The notes under the pieces were generated by a model. The model was not told the origin of the DNA, did not search any database, and worked only from the letters and a program-made list of their open reading frames with translations. DNA of 64,000 nucleotides from Pirellulaceae bacterium (GTDB lineage Bacteria; Planctomycetota; Planctomycetia; Pirellulales; Pirellulaceae), in NCBI GenBank assembly GCA_029243025.1, contig JAQWSU010000021.1, forward strand, positions 110,512 through 174,511. Reading direction: 5' to 3'. Of this stretch, positions 18,190-26,227 are shown piece by piece; the first letter of the stretch is position 1; each line of letters starts with the position of its first letter. The translations under genes and the position numbers were made by a program.

Positions 18190-18302
18190 TCAGGCCTGTT
18201 TTTACGACAGGCGAACGTCTGCTATGCTGACGTAAGAATGGATGGATCGCTTTCCACTACGTCTCCTTTTGACGCACAAGTTTCTGTGGAGCTGGATGGG
18301 TC

Positions 18303-18668
18303 ATGAATCGTGTTGTTCTTTGTTGGGGGCCGCCACTTTTATTTTGCTTGCTGTTACTCGTCTCCCCTTTCGCTTCCGGACAGAAGCAGTGGATGTCACC
18401 ATCTTCGGCTGGTGTAGCGTCGGAACGCCTGGAGCGTGTTTGCGAATTGCGAGATCGTCAAGTCGAGCAAGGTCAGTTGGGTGGAGTCGGCACCGCAGTT
18501 GCTCGAGCTGGAAGGTGGGTGCGGCTTGCCGCTGGGATGCATGTCGATATGGATCAGTGGCCATTGCTGCCGAAGGAGACAAGCAATCAGCGAATCGAGG
18601 GTTGGGGATGTGAATGGACGAGCGCCGGTTTGAGGAAAGGTGAGGTGTGCAATGCCTGCTGGAAATGA
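18303..18668 (+). pseudogene. N-terminal remnant of a serine hydrolase (class C beta-lactamase family)?
   Basis: A 121-codon frame with a good signal peptide (MNRVVLCWGPPLLFCLLLLVSPFASG). The segment ASERLERVCELRDRQVEQGQLGGVGTAVARAGR resembles the start of the beta-lactamase/serine-hydrolase domain, where a helix runs into GxVxxVARxG. Similarity fades after about residue 72 (WVRLAAGMHVDMDQWPLLP), and the SxxK catalytic motif is never reached. The frame ends 17 bp inside the next gene. It is best explained as a truncated gene; a genuine short secreted protein cannot be excluded. Confidence 0.4.
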
Positions 18669-20253
18669 ATCGTGCTCTGATGATCGAATCGAGACCGGAG
18701 CTGACTATCTCGAGAGTCTGCGCGGACGCGGTCTCAAAGTGTACTTGTTTGGTGAATTGGTTGCGGAACCAATCGATCACCCGATGATACGTCCGTCGGT
18801 CAATGCTGTTGCCGAAACTTATGATCTGGCGAATCGGGATCCGGAGCTTGGGACCACCGTCTCACCGTTAACGGGTGAGCGAATTAACCGTTTTTTGCAT
18901 GTCGCTGGGAGTCGTGAAGACTTGGTGATGCAAAATAAAATGCAACGCAAACTCGGCCAACTGACGGGTACCTGTTTTCAACGTTGTGTGGGGATGGACG
19001 CCATTAATTCGTTGTACTCGGTGACGTACGAAATTGACGAACAGCATGACACCGAATATCACGCGAGGTTTGTGCGCTTCTTGACCATGTTGCATCGCTC
19101 GAATTACGTGGTTGGTGGGGCGATGACTGATGTGAAAGGAGACCGAAGTAAACCACCCCATCAGCAAGATGATCCGGATATGTACGTGCGAGTTGTACGT
19201 CGCACAGAGCAGGGTGTCTACATTCGGGGTGCGAAGGCCCATCAAACTGGTTGTCTAAATTCCCATTGGTTATTGGTGATGCCGACACTGAGGTTGGGAG
19301 AGCAGGATCGAGATTACGCGATTGTGGGTGCGATTCCCGTTGAAGCTGAGGGGATTACCTACATCTATGGACGCCAGTCCTGCGACACACGCAGCATGGA
19401 CGGTGAAATAGACGTTGGTAACTCGCGCTTTGCGGGTCAGGAAGCGATGGTCATTTTTGACGATGTGTTTATTCCCTATGATCGCGTCTTCATGGACGGG
19501 GAATATGAATTTGCTGCGATGCTGGTAGAACGTTTTACCTGCTATCACCGTCGTAGTTATGTCTGCAAAAGTGGCGTTGGCGATGTGATGATTGGTGCTG
19601 CCGCAACCATTGCAGATTACAACGGCGTTGCCCGGAAGTCGCATATTCGCGAAAAGCTGGTCGAGATGACGCATTTGAACGAAACGATTTTCGCGACAGG
19701 AATCGCATCCAGTTGGCAGGCGCACCAAACCGCCAGTGGTTGTTTTTTGAACGATGACATGTTGGCGAACGTTTGCAAGCATCATGTAACCAAGATGCCC
19801 TTCGAAATTGGACGACTTGCTCAAGATTTGGCCGGTGGGCTCGTGGCGACTTTGCCGTCAGAGCATGATTGGAATAGTTCGGAAACGGGGCCCTTGTTAG
19901 AGAAGTACTTGCAGGGGCGAGCCGAAGTGGCCACGGAAGATCGGATTCGCATTCTGCGTTTAATCGAGAACATGACGCTGGGGCGAAATGCCGTTGGATA
20001 TCTGACAGAATCCATGCACGGAGCCGGTTCTCCTCAGGCTCAAAGGATCCAAATTGCCCGGCAAATGCAGTTGGAATTCAAGCAGCAATTGGCCAAAATT
20101 CTGGCCGGCATCGACAAGCCAGCTCGCGACACGGTCGTTGAGGAAATGACGGGTTATTTCGCACGCGTGTTTGAGCCCGTGCTGGCAGCCGACACGGAAC
20201 TCAACAACCCAGCCGATCAGCCGCCAACCATGACGCAGGGTGACAACGGATGA
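18652..20253 (+). CDS. 4-hydroxybutyryl-CoA dehydratase-like protein (AbfD/HpaB superfamily)
   Basis: A 533-residue protein. The start ATG 18652 has AGGTGAGG seven bases upstream. Over its length it follows the 4-hydroxyphenylacetate 3-hydroxylase/acyl-CoA dehydrogenase-like fold. It carries features of 4-hydroxybutyryl-CoA dehydratase, which dehydrates 4-hydroxybutyryl-CoA to crotonyl-CoA using FAD and a [4Fe-4S] cluster. The CxxxC pair C108/C112 in GTCFQRCVGMDAIN and the YHRRSYVCKSGVGD segment (H299, C305 and adjacent Lys) correspond to the four cluster ligands. The His-to-Cys distance is six residues here and seven in the Clostridium enzyme as I remember it (H292, C299), so the site has lost one residue. 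The stop overlaps the following membrane-protein start (ATGA). It is most likely a dehydratase-like enzyme with unknown true substrate. Confidence 0.75.
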   Translation: MPAGNESCSDDRIETGADYLESLRGRGLKVYLFGELVAEPIDHPMIRPSVNAVAETYDLANRDPELGTTVSPLTGERINRFLHVAGSREDLVMQNKMQRKLGQLTGTCFQRCVGMDAINSLYSVTYEIDEQHDTEYHARFVRFLTMLHRSNYVVGGAMTDVKGDRSKPPHQQDDPDMYVRVVRRTEQGVYIRGAKAHQTGCLNSHWLLVMPTLRLGEQDRDYAIVGAIPVEAEGITYIYGRQSCDTRSMDGEIDVGNSRFAGQEAMVIFDDVFIPYDRVFMDGEYEFAAMLVERFTCYHRRSYVCKSGVGDVMIGAAATIADYNGVARKSHIREKLVEMTHLNETIFATGIASSWQAHQTASGCFLNDDMLANVCKHHVTKMPFEIGRLAQDLAGGLVATLPSEHDWNSSETGPLLEKYLQGRAEVATEDRIRILRLIENMTLGRNAVGYLTESMHGAGSPQAQRIQIARQMQLEFKQQLAKILAGIDKPARDTVVEEMTGYFARVFEPVLAADTELNNPADQPPTMTQGDNG

Positions 20254-20756
20254 AGACACCCCATTTTTTATTGGTGATGTTATTACTGATGTGGGGGGTG
20301 TTGGCGATGGCTGCCATGCAAAGCGGTCCTGAGCATGCTGCCAAGCCTCATCCGGTCTACGGCATCTCCGAGTCGAACCCGGCTGCCGTTTCGATGAATG
20401 CAGGGGGGGCTCCTTATACAGGCCCGTGGGCCTGGTTGTTTGGGTGTTTGACGATTTTGGTCCTGACGGGATTTCTTTGGTTGGCGACAGATCGCATTCC
20501 TTCACCCGGTTTGCTGCGAATCTTGATTGCAGGCAGTTCGTGCTTGTTTCTTGCCGTGTTTTCTGTGGTGTGTTGGTTGGATCAGAAGTATGCGGGAGGA
20601 GTCGCGCCCTTGTTGGGCGGTTTTCCGGAACCGACGCAGTGGATGCTCACGGGTGTTTGGTTTACCCCCATGACGTTCATGTTGATTTATGTGTTGGGGT
20701 ATCGCCGCTGGTTTGCCTCGGTCGACACTGATGCCAAGGGGGCAGAGTCCTCCTAG
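20250..20756 (+). CDS. Small membrane protein linked to symporter
   Basis: A 168-residue protein not recognised as a named family. Hydrophobic segments are at roughly residues 5-22, 60-80, 88-110 and 130-150, with a soluble loop of about 37 residues after the first that is probably periplasmic. The start codon overlaps the dehydratase stop (ATGA), and the symporter begins 60 bp later. It could therefore be an accessory subunit of the symporter, as small membrane partners are for some sodium/solute carriers. No cofactor motif is seen. Confidence 0.7.
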   Translation: MKTPHFLLVMLLLMWGVLAMAAMQSGPEHAAKPHPVYGISESNPAAVSMNAGGAPYTGPWAWLFGCLTILVLTGFLWLATDRIPSPGLLRILIAGSSCLFLAVFSVVCWLDQKYAGGVAPLLGGFPEPTQWMLTGVWFTPMTFMLIYVLGYRRWFASVDTDAKGAESS

Positions 20757-20816
20757 TCTCGTACAGGTGATTGTGCGAGCTTCTAACCGTTGTTCGAATT
20801 GATTGGCCCCACTCTC

Positions 20817-22283
20817 ATGGAAGCATATCGTTCACAGATCATTTTGGGCTGCGTGGCCGCCTATTTTGTTCTTTGTATATTTGTTGGGCTCTGGGCCATG
20901 CGTCGCACGCATTCGTCTCGCGACTTTTTTATGGCTGGACGGACTCTGGGCTTTGTCGTTACCGCCGTCGCGATGTTCTCAAGCACGATGAGCGGTTTTG
21001 GATTTGTTGGTGGCCCCGGTTTGGTTTACCAAATGGGGGTAAGTTCAATTTGGATCGTGGTGACGGCATCGGTGGGTTACTGTGTGAGCTTCTATTTGCT
21101 TGCCAAACCGCTTCGTGAAATGGCCATCGCACAAGACTCGATATCGTTGCCGGATATTGTGACACACCGTTATCAAAGTCGTTCGGTTGGATTATTGACT
21201 GCGATCGCGATTCTGCTTGGTGTACTTGGCTATCTGGCGACTCAAATCATTGCAATGGCGACGGTCTTACAGAGCTTGTTGGTTTCGATGGGTGGGTTCG
21301 AAGCAGTACCGATTAGTGTTTGTGCTGCATTTTCGACCTCGTTGCTGGTCTTCTATTGTGTGACCGGGGGCATTATTGCTTCGGTTTACACCGACCTCGT
21401 GCAGGGGGGGGTTATGATGGTGGCATCCGTCTTGGTTTTCGTTGCTGCGGTCATGGCGGTCGATGGTGGGATTTCCGGCATGTCTCAGACGATTATGAAT
21501 GACGATCCGGCAGCAATGAGTCCCTGGGGGACGCGGGGGGCTTTTGGCTGTCTGTCGTGGTATTTTGTGTTTGCTCTGGGCGCCTGCGGGCAGCCACACG
21601 TAATTACGAAATTAATGATGACGCGAAATGCCAAGACAGCTCGTATGACTCTGCCAGTTTCAATGTTCGGATACATCGTCACGGCTTTGTTATGGATAAG
21701 TATTGGTTTAGCGATGCGAGCGTTGGTGCTGCAGGGCGCCTATCCTTCGCTCTCGACGCCCGATGCTGCCGCGCCAGAGTTCTTGCAGCGATATACCCAT
21801 CCGATTTTGGCCGGGATCGTCTTTGCGGGGCTGTTTGCGGCTATCATGAGCACTGCAGACGCGTTTTTGAACATTGGTGCGGCCGCACTTGTTCACGACA
21901 TTCCCAAGTCGTTGCGGTTCAAACCGTCACCCGATACGGAGCTGTTGCGCGCTCGCTGGGCCACAATTGGGATTGCCGTTGTGGCAACCGTTTTCGGTTT
22001 GTACACCGGTGACTTAGTTGCCTTACTGGGAGCTTTTGGTTGGGGCACATTTGCCGCCGCGCTCGTGCCGACAGTAGCGATTGGTATTAGTTGGAAGCGG
22101 GCAACGGCCGGAGCCGCCTGCACGGCGATCTTGGCGAGCCTGTTGGTGAATTTTAGCCTCAAGGCATTCGAGATCCCCGTTCCGTTAAATCTTGATACGG
22201 GAGCTATCGCATTGATGGTCTCTTTGACATTGTTTTTGGCGATCTCCTTGTTTTCCAAACCAAACAAACATTCATTGGATTAG
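20817..22283 (+). CDS. Sodium:solute symporter family transporter
   Basis: A 488-residue protein with about 13 hydrophobic segments of the SSS (SLC5/PutP-like) family. Recognisable are RRTHSSRDFFMAGRTLGFVVTAVAMFSSTMSGFGFVGGPGLVYQMG (helices 1-2, with the unwound helix 1) and the conserved helix around FAGLFAAIMSTADAFLNIGAAALVHDI, with the S-T-A-D sodium-site residues. It imports a solute with Na+. By operon context the substrate may be the acid used by the dehydratase-like enzyme (inference). ATG 20817 is used; a TTG nine codons upstream is an alternative. Confidence 0.92.
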   Translation: MEAYRSQIILGCVAAYFVLCIFVGLWAMRRTHSSRDFFMAGRTLGFVVTAVAMFSSTMSGFGFVGGPGLVYQMGVSSIWIVVTASVGYCVSFYLLAKPLREMAIAQDSISLPDIVTHRYQSRSVGLLTAIAILLGVLGYLATQIIAMATVLQSLLVSMGGFEAVPISVCAAFSTSLLVFYCVTGGIIASVYTDLVQGGVMMVASVLVFVAAVMAVDGGISGMSQTIMNDDPAAMSPWGTRGAFGCLSWYFVFALGACGQPHVITKLMMTRNAKTARMTLPVSMFGYIVTALLWISIGLAMRALVLQGAYPSLSTPDAAAPEFLQRYTHPILAGIVFAGLFAAIMSTADAFLNIGAAALVHDIPKSLRFKPSPDTELLRARWATIGIAVVATVFGLYTGDLVALLGAFGWGTFAAALVPTVAIGISWKRATAGAACTAILASLLVNFSLKAFEIPVPLNLDTGAIALMVSLTLFLAISLFSKPNKHSLD

Positions 22284-22290
22284 AAATTCT

Positions 22291-23151
22291 TTGCACACGC
22301 TTACACCCGAACAATTCTCTGTCTACTTTGGGCTCACGACGGATTCGTTGACGGAAGTCTATCTTCGGCCGACGATTGCAGAGTCCATGGATTTTGATCC
22401 GACCAAGATCGAAATGCGTGGTCCGTTTTGTGCTGTCGCCAAAACATTGAAAACGACGACGGTTTTCCGTCGGTTTGATCGTCAAGGTCTCTGGCAGGCA
22501 CGGCTGGTTGACCCGTGTTTTTGGAGTCCTGATTATCCGGCCTACTATCGCATTCGCATTGAGCAGGCCGGTCAAACGACGGAGCTAATCTGTGGGATTC
22601 GTCGGTTTGGTGCCAAGAATGGTCAGTTTTGGCTGGAGGGGAAACGGTGGGTCTTGCGGGCCACTACGCTAACGCACGTGCTGGATCTTCCCTTGCAGAG
22701 CTGGCGAGAAGCTCGTTTGGCGATTTTCGCAGACGATCCGCCTTCGAATCTGCTGGAACAGGCAACGGAACAGGGCTTAATGTTGATGCTTGATTTAGAG
22801 CAGGACAATTGGTCAGCACGATTGCCGCAGGTCGCCAAGTCGCCGTCGGTTGCGATCGTGGTCGTCCCATTTGATGCATCGCTGGAACGTTGCCGAGAGT
22901 TGGCCCCCAATCTGTTAATTGCCAAGCGATTGCCGGACGACAAATTCGCGTCAGGATTGGATCAAGTGGACGTCTTGCTATGTGACTTGGGCCAGTTGGA
23001 AGGCAGGACTCAACTGAATTGTCGGGAGAAGCCGGTGGTTGGCTATCGCGGCTCACCCGGCTTGATTGACTTAGTTGCTGCTCGGGCTGCCTGTGATGCA
23101 TTGCAGCGTGATTTGGCGCCCGGATTTGATTTGAGTGGATATGTCGTCTGA
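22291..23151 (+). CDS. Glycoside hydrolase family 2-like fold protein of unknown function
   Basis: A 286-residue protein without a confident family. The middle ELICGIRRFGAKNGQFWLEGKRWVLRATT copies the junction of the GH2 immunoglobulin-like domain and TIM barrel (GFRxi...f.lNGkpv.lrG). The following ATEQGLMLMLDLEQD resembles the D-x-x-G-(L/M)-L-x-x-x-E strand. The catalytic acid/nucleophile pair of beta-galactosidases or mannosidases is not evident and the protein is far too short for a full enzyme, so it is probably non-catalytic. The start at TTG 22291 is uncertain; an ATG lies at 22387. It begins 7 bp after the symporter stop and ends 9 bp before the E1-like gene, clearly in the operon. 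Confidence 0.55.
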   Translation: MHTLTPEQFSVYFGLTTDSLTEVYLRPTIAESMDFDPTKIEMRGPFCAVAKTLKTTTVFRRFDRQGLWQARLVDPCFWSPDYPAYYRIRIEQAGQTTELICGIRRFGAKNGQFWLEGKRWVLRATTLTHVLDLPLQSWREARLAIFADDPPSNLLEQATEQGLMLMLDLEQDNWSARLPQVAKSPSVAIVVVPFDASLERCRELAPNLLIAKRLPDDKFASGLDQVDVLLCDLGQLEGRTQLNCREKPVVGYRGSPGLIDLVAARAACDALQRDLAPGFDLSGYVV

Positions 23152-23160
23152 GGGTTGAAC

Positions 23161-24222
23161 ATGAATGACAAATCGCCCCGAGAAGATTCACGCGATGCTT
23201 TGTCGCGATATGTCAGGCAGTCTTTATTTGCTCCACTCGGGACAGAAGGTCAGGCTCGGCTGGCCGCCTCAACTGCGCTCGTTTGCGGATGTGGGGCTCT
23301 CGGTTCGGTGATTGCCAACACGTTAGCTCGTGCTGGCGTGGGGCACCTGAGGATTGTGGATCGTGATTTCTTAGAACTCAATAACTTGCAGCGGCAAGTG
23401 CTATATGACGAGCAGGATGTCGCGTCGGGATTGCCAAAAGCGATTGCCGCAAAACGTCGACTTGAACAGATCAATTCGCAAATCGTCGTCGAAGCGGTTG
23501 TTGAGGATATTGATTATCGAAATATCAATAAACTCATTGAAGGCGTTGACGTCATTCTGGACGGCACTGATAACTTCGAAACACGATTCTTATTGAATGA
23601 TGTTGCGGTAAGCTCTGGGATCCCTTGGGTCTATGGGGGCTGTATTGGTGCCGAGGGGCAGACAATGACCATCGTTCCCGGGCAGACCGGCTGTTTGCGT
23701 TGTCTGATGAAAGAGACTCCGCCGCCTGGAACGACGCCAACTTGCGATACCGCGGGTATCCTTGGACCGATCATCAATGTGATTGCCTCTTTTGAAGCCT
23801 GTGAAGCAATCAAGATCATGTCGGGCCATACTGAAGCGATTAGCCGTTCACTCAATGTGTTTGACATGTGGGATAACCGCTCGCGACAAGTGAAGCTTGA
23901 ATCTCTGCGCGAATCGGCTGACTGTCCGACTTGCAATCATCATCAGTTTCCCTGGTTAACAGGGGAACGTGGTGGGCAATCCGCCGTTTTATGTGGTCGG
24001 AACGCCGTCCAGTTGACGTTTGAGCGAGGTAAAAAATTGTCACTTGAACAGCTGGCTAAGAAACTTGAGAGCGTGGGAAAGGTGACGCTGAATTCATTTT
24101 TGTTGCGATTTGAGGTTGATGATTATCGACTCACTCTCTTTCCCGATGGTCGCGCTATTGTTGGCGGAACAGAGGACGTCGCGGAGGCAAAGACCATCTA
24201 TGCAAAGTACATCGGTAATTAG
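23161..24222 (+). CDS. ThiF/MoeB-family E1-like adenylyltransferase
   Basis: A 353-residue E1-like protein. A GAGGG ribosome site precedes ATG 23161. The ATP-binding motif VCGCGALGSVIANTLARAGVGHLRIVDRDFLELNNLQRQVLYDEQDV is at residues 41-87. The thioester region is TCDTAGILGP, and two zinc-binding Cys pairs are CLRC and CPTC (structural zinc of MoeB/ThiF). The C-terminal LFPDGRAIVGGTEDVAEAKTIYAKYIG is typical of this family. It adenylates the C-terminal Gly-Gly of a ubiquitin-like sulfur carrier for molybdopterin, thiamin or related synthesis. No ThiS/MoaD-like partner is seen nearby, so the pathway is undefined. Confidence 0.9.
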   Translation: MNDKSPREDSRDALSRYVRQSLFAPLGTEGQARLAASTALVCGCGALGSVIANTLARAGVGHLRIVDRDFLELNNLQRQVLYDEQDVASGLPKAIAAKRRLEQINSQIVVEAVVEDIDYRNINKLIEGVDVILDGTDNFETRFLLNDVAVSSGIPWVYGGCIGAEGQTMTIVPGQTGCLRCLMKETPPPGTTPTCDTAGILGPIINVIASFEACEAIKIMSGHTEAISRSLNVFDMWDNRSRQVKLESLRESADCPTCNHHQFPWLTGERGGQSAVLCGRNAVQLTFERGKKLSLEQLAKKLESVGKVTLNSFLLRFEVDDYRLTLFPDGRAIVGGTEDVAEAKTIYAKYIGN

Positions 24223-25249
24223 TCAACAAACGGTGGCGATTATTGCTTATCGGGTGGCTTTTGCTTTAAGCATCATTCGTTTCTCTGGGGATGCTGCTGC
24301 GGAAGACGTCTCGAGTGGTCAGCCAAGGGAAGCACCGGGTAAGGTCCGCTTTGTGCCATCGGAAAACGAAGTAAATGTCGCTCCAATCTTCCGGCTTGAG
24401 CAACACATATTTGAATACCAATTGACACCGGTCAGAAGACGTTGGTTGCAGCTTGTGCAGGAACAAACCGTGCGGTTTCCGTCTCCACGCGCGACTGCGT
24501 TTCAATGTAACAACACGGTCCACTGTGAATATTTTTTGCGGAAAGGCAAGAAGCCCGCTCCGGGGGTTGTTGTCTTGCATATTCTCGGTGGTGACTTTGA
24601 ACTATCGCGGACGATTTGTCGAACGCTGGCGTTGAATGGTATTGGAGCGTTATTCGTTAAAATGCCCTACTACGGTCCACGTCGGTCGCCTGGGAAAGAC
24701 GTGCGGATGATTTCCGCCGACTTGAGGCAGACCACAGAAGCGATGCAGCAAGCTGTGCTCGATATTCGCCGAGCGACGGCCTGGCTTGGGAGTCGCCCCG
24801 AGATCGCCCAAGGCCGTTTGGGAATTACCGGCATTAGCTTGGGAGGTGTCGTCGCCGCACTGGTAGGCTCTGCTGAGCCCCAACTCACCAACGCTTGCCT
24901 TGTCTTGGCAGGTGGGGATTTGGAGAAAATTATTCGAGAATCGGACGAGTTGAGGAATGTACGAAAACAATGGGACGATCAGTCAATCGACGAAGGCGAA
25001 ATTGCAGCTCGGCTGCAAACAGTCGATCCCCTTACCTACGCCAAACAACTGAAACAGCGACACTTGCTCATGTTGAACGCACGAAAGGATAAGGTGATTC
25101 CACCTGCATGCAGTCAAGCTTTATGGGAGGCTGCCGGCAAACCTGAAATAGAATGGTGGAATGCCGATCATTACTCCGCGGCATGGTATTTACCGCGTGG
25201 GCTCGCGCGTATGATTGATTTTTTTCACAGGTCCCACGAGTCGGAGTAA
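24200..25249 (+). CDS. Alpha/beta hydrolase (dienelactone-hydrolase-like)
   Basis: A 349-residue hydrolase. ATG 24200 overlaps the E1-like gene by 23 bp, with GGAGG 12 bp upstream. The nucleophile elbow is GISLGG (Ser), the acid is probably the D in NARKDKVIPP, and the His lies in NADHYSAAWYLPRG near the C-terminus, making a normal catalytic triad. VVVLHILGGDFELSRTICRTLALNGIGALFVKMPYYGPR is the oxyanion and cap entry. A hydrophobic N-terminal stretch (about residues 12-26) may be a signal or anchor. The substrate is unknown (ester or lactone). It closes the five-gene operon. Confidence 0.88.
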   Translation: MQSTSVISQQTVAIIAYRVAFALSIIRFSGDAAAEDVSSGQPREAPGKVRFVPSENEVNVAPIFRLEQHIFEYQLTPVRRRWLQLVQEQTVRFPSPRATAFQCNNTVHCEYFLRKGKKPAPGVVVLHILGGDFELSRTICRTLALNGIGALFVKMPYYGPRRSPGKDVRMISADLRQTTEAMQQAVLDIRRATAWLGSRPEIAQGRLGITGISLGGVVAALVGSAEPQLTNACLVLAGGDLEKIIRESDELRNVRKQWDDQSIDEGEIAARLQTVDPLTYAKQLKQRHLLMLNARKDKVIPPACSQALWEAAGKPEIEWWNADHYSAAWYLPRGLARMIDFFHRSHESE

Positions 25250-25268
25250 TGTGTTGGGCTTCTCGATG

Positions 25269-25287
25269 AGCCGTTCGACGAACGGCT
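25269..25287. terminator. Bidirectional hairpin between convergent genes
   Basis: AGCCGTTC, a 3-base loop GAC, then GAACGGCT form a perfect 8-bp stem between the hydrolase stop (25249) and the convergent aminotransferase-like stop (25315). A short TTTT run follows on the plus strand about 13 bases after the stem. Confidence 0.5.
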
Positions 25288-25314
25288 AGCAATCACCTGT
25301 TTTCAATCGAATTC

Positions 25315-26208
25315 TTAAAGCGATTGGCAGCCGATGGCAACTTCTGAGTCGAATAGGGAGATCAATTGAGACAGTGTGACAAGATCACCGTTACCAATCG
25401 ATCGGTTGTCAAGAGATAGCACTGGAACGAGTTCTCCCATTGTGCCCGTGCAAAACATTTCATCGGCTTCGAGAAGCTCTTGGGGAGCAATGTCCCGGGT
25501 CTCAGCGGCGATACCATTTCGTTGGCAGAGATCCAATACAGTGGCTCGAGTTATGCCTTCCGGACAAGCATCGCAAGTCGAGGTGAGTACGACTGCATTC
25601 TTGACGATGAAAATGTGGGTGGCATTCGTTTCGGCTAAAAAACCACGAGTGTCTAGCATCAGGGCATCGTCAGCGTTCGCCGCATTCGCCTCCAGCTTTG
25701 CCAGAATCGAAGTCAATTGGTTGCACGAATGGATTCGCTGATCCAAAACGTCCGGTGCCGGACGGCGGTGTATGGCCGTCATTAAGTGCAAACCGGAACG
25801 ATCGTAAACGGGCGGTTTGTGTTCCGCCAGAATGAATAGCGAGCAGCCTTGGGTGTTGATGCGCGGGTCCAGGCCTGATGTGTATTTGATGCCGCGACTC
25901 AGCGTAAGTCGAATGTGCACATTGGTGCTCATCTGATTAGCCGCCAGAGTACGACGTAACTGTTCGGTGATTTGCTCGTCGCTCGGAATGCCTTGGTATT
26001 CAAGCATTTCAGCTGACTTGCGGAGCCGATTCAAATGTTCTTTCAGCTTGAAAATTCCCCGATCATACAAACGAAGACCTTCCCAAACGGCGTCTCCATT
26101 TTGAACGGCTGAGTCAAATGGGCTGACACCTGCTTCGTCTCGATGGCTCAGCTTTCCGTTGATGTTGACGATCAGATTGTCGTTGAGCGTGTTGAATTGC
26201 TGTAGCAT
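25315..26208 (-). CDS. Class IV aminotransferase-like protein lacking the catalytic lysine
   Basis: A 297-residue protein of the BCAT/D-amino acid aminotransferase fold. The features are NINGKLSHRDEAGVSPFDSAVQNGDAVWEGLRLYDRGIFKLKEHLNRL (N-terminal phosphate pocket), RIHSCNQLTSILAKLEAN and GFLAETNATHIF (with the PLP-ring Glu, E193). The PLP-bonding Lys belongs where H160 is found: family members read K-S-L-N or similar and this protein H-S-C-N. The loss is encoded directly (CAT), and no other Lys occupies the position. PLP-dependent transamination is therefore doubtful and a changed chemistry or scaffold role is possible. It follows the sulfotransferase-like gene by 19 bp on the same strand. 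Confidence 0.85.
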   Translation of the reverse strand: MLQQFNTLNDNLIVNINGKLSHRDEAGVSPFDSAVQNGDAVWEGLRLYDRGIFKLKEHLNRLRKSAEMLEYQGIPSDEQITEQLRRTLAANQMSTNVHIRLTLSRGIKYTSGLDPRINTQGCSLFILAEHKPPVYDRSGLHLMTAIHRRPAPDVLDQRIHSCNQLTSILAKLEANAANADDALMLDTRGFLAETNATHIFIVKNAVVLTSTCDACPEGITRATVLDLCQRNGIAAETRDIAPQELLEADEMFCTGTMGELVPVLSLDNRSIGNGDLVTLSQLISLFDSEVAIGCQSL

Positions 26209-26227
26209 TTTGATTGGATGAGTGAGT

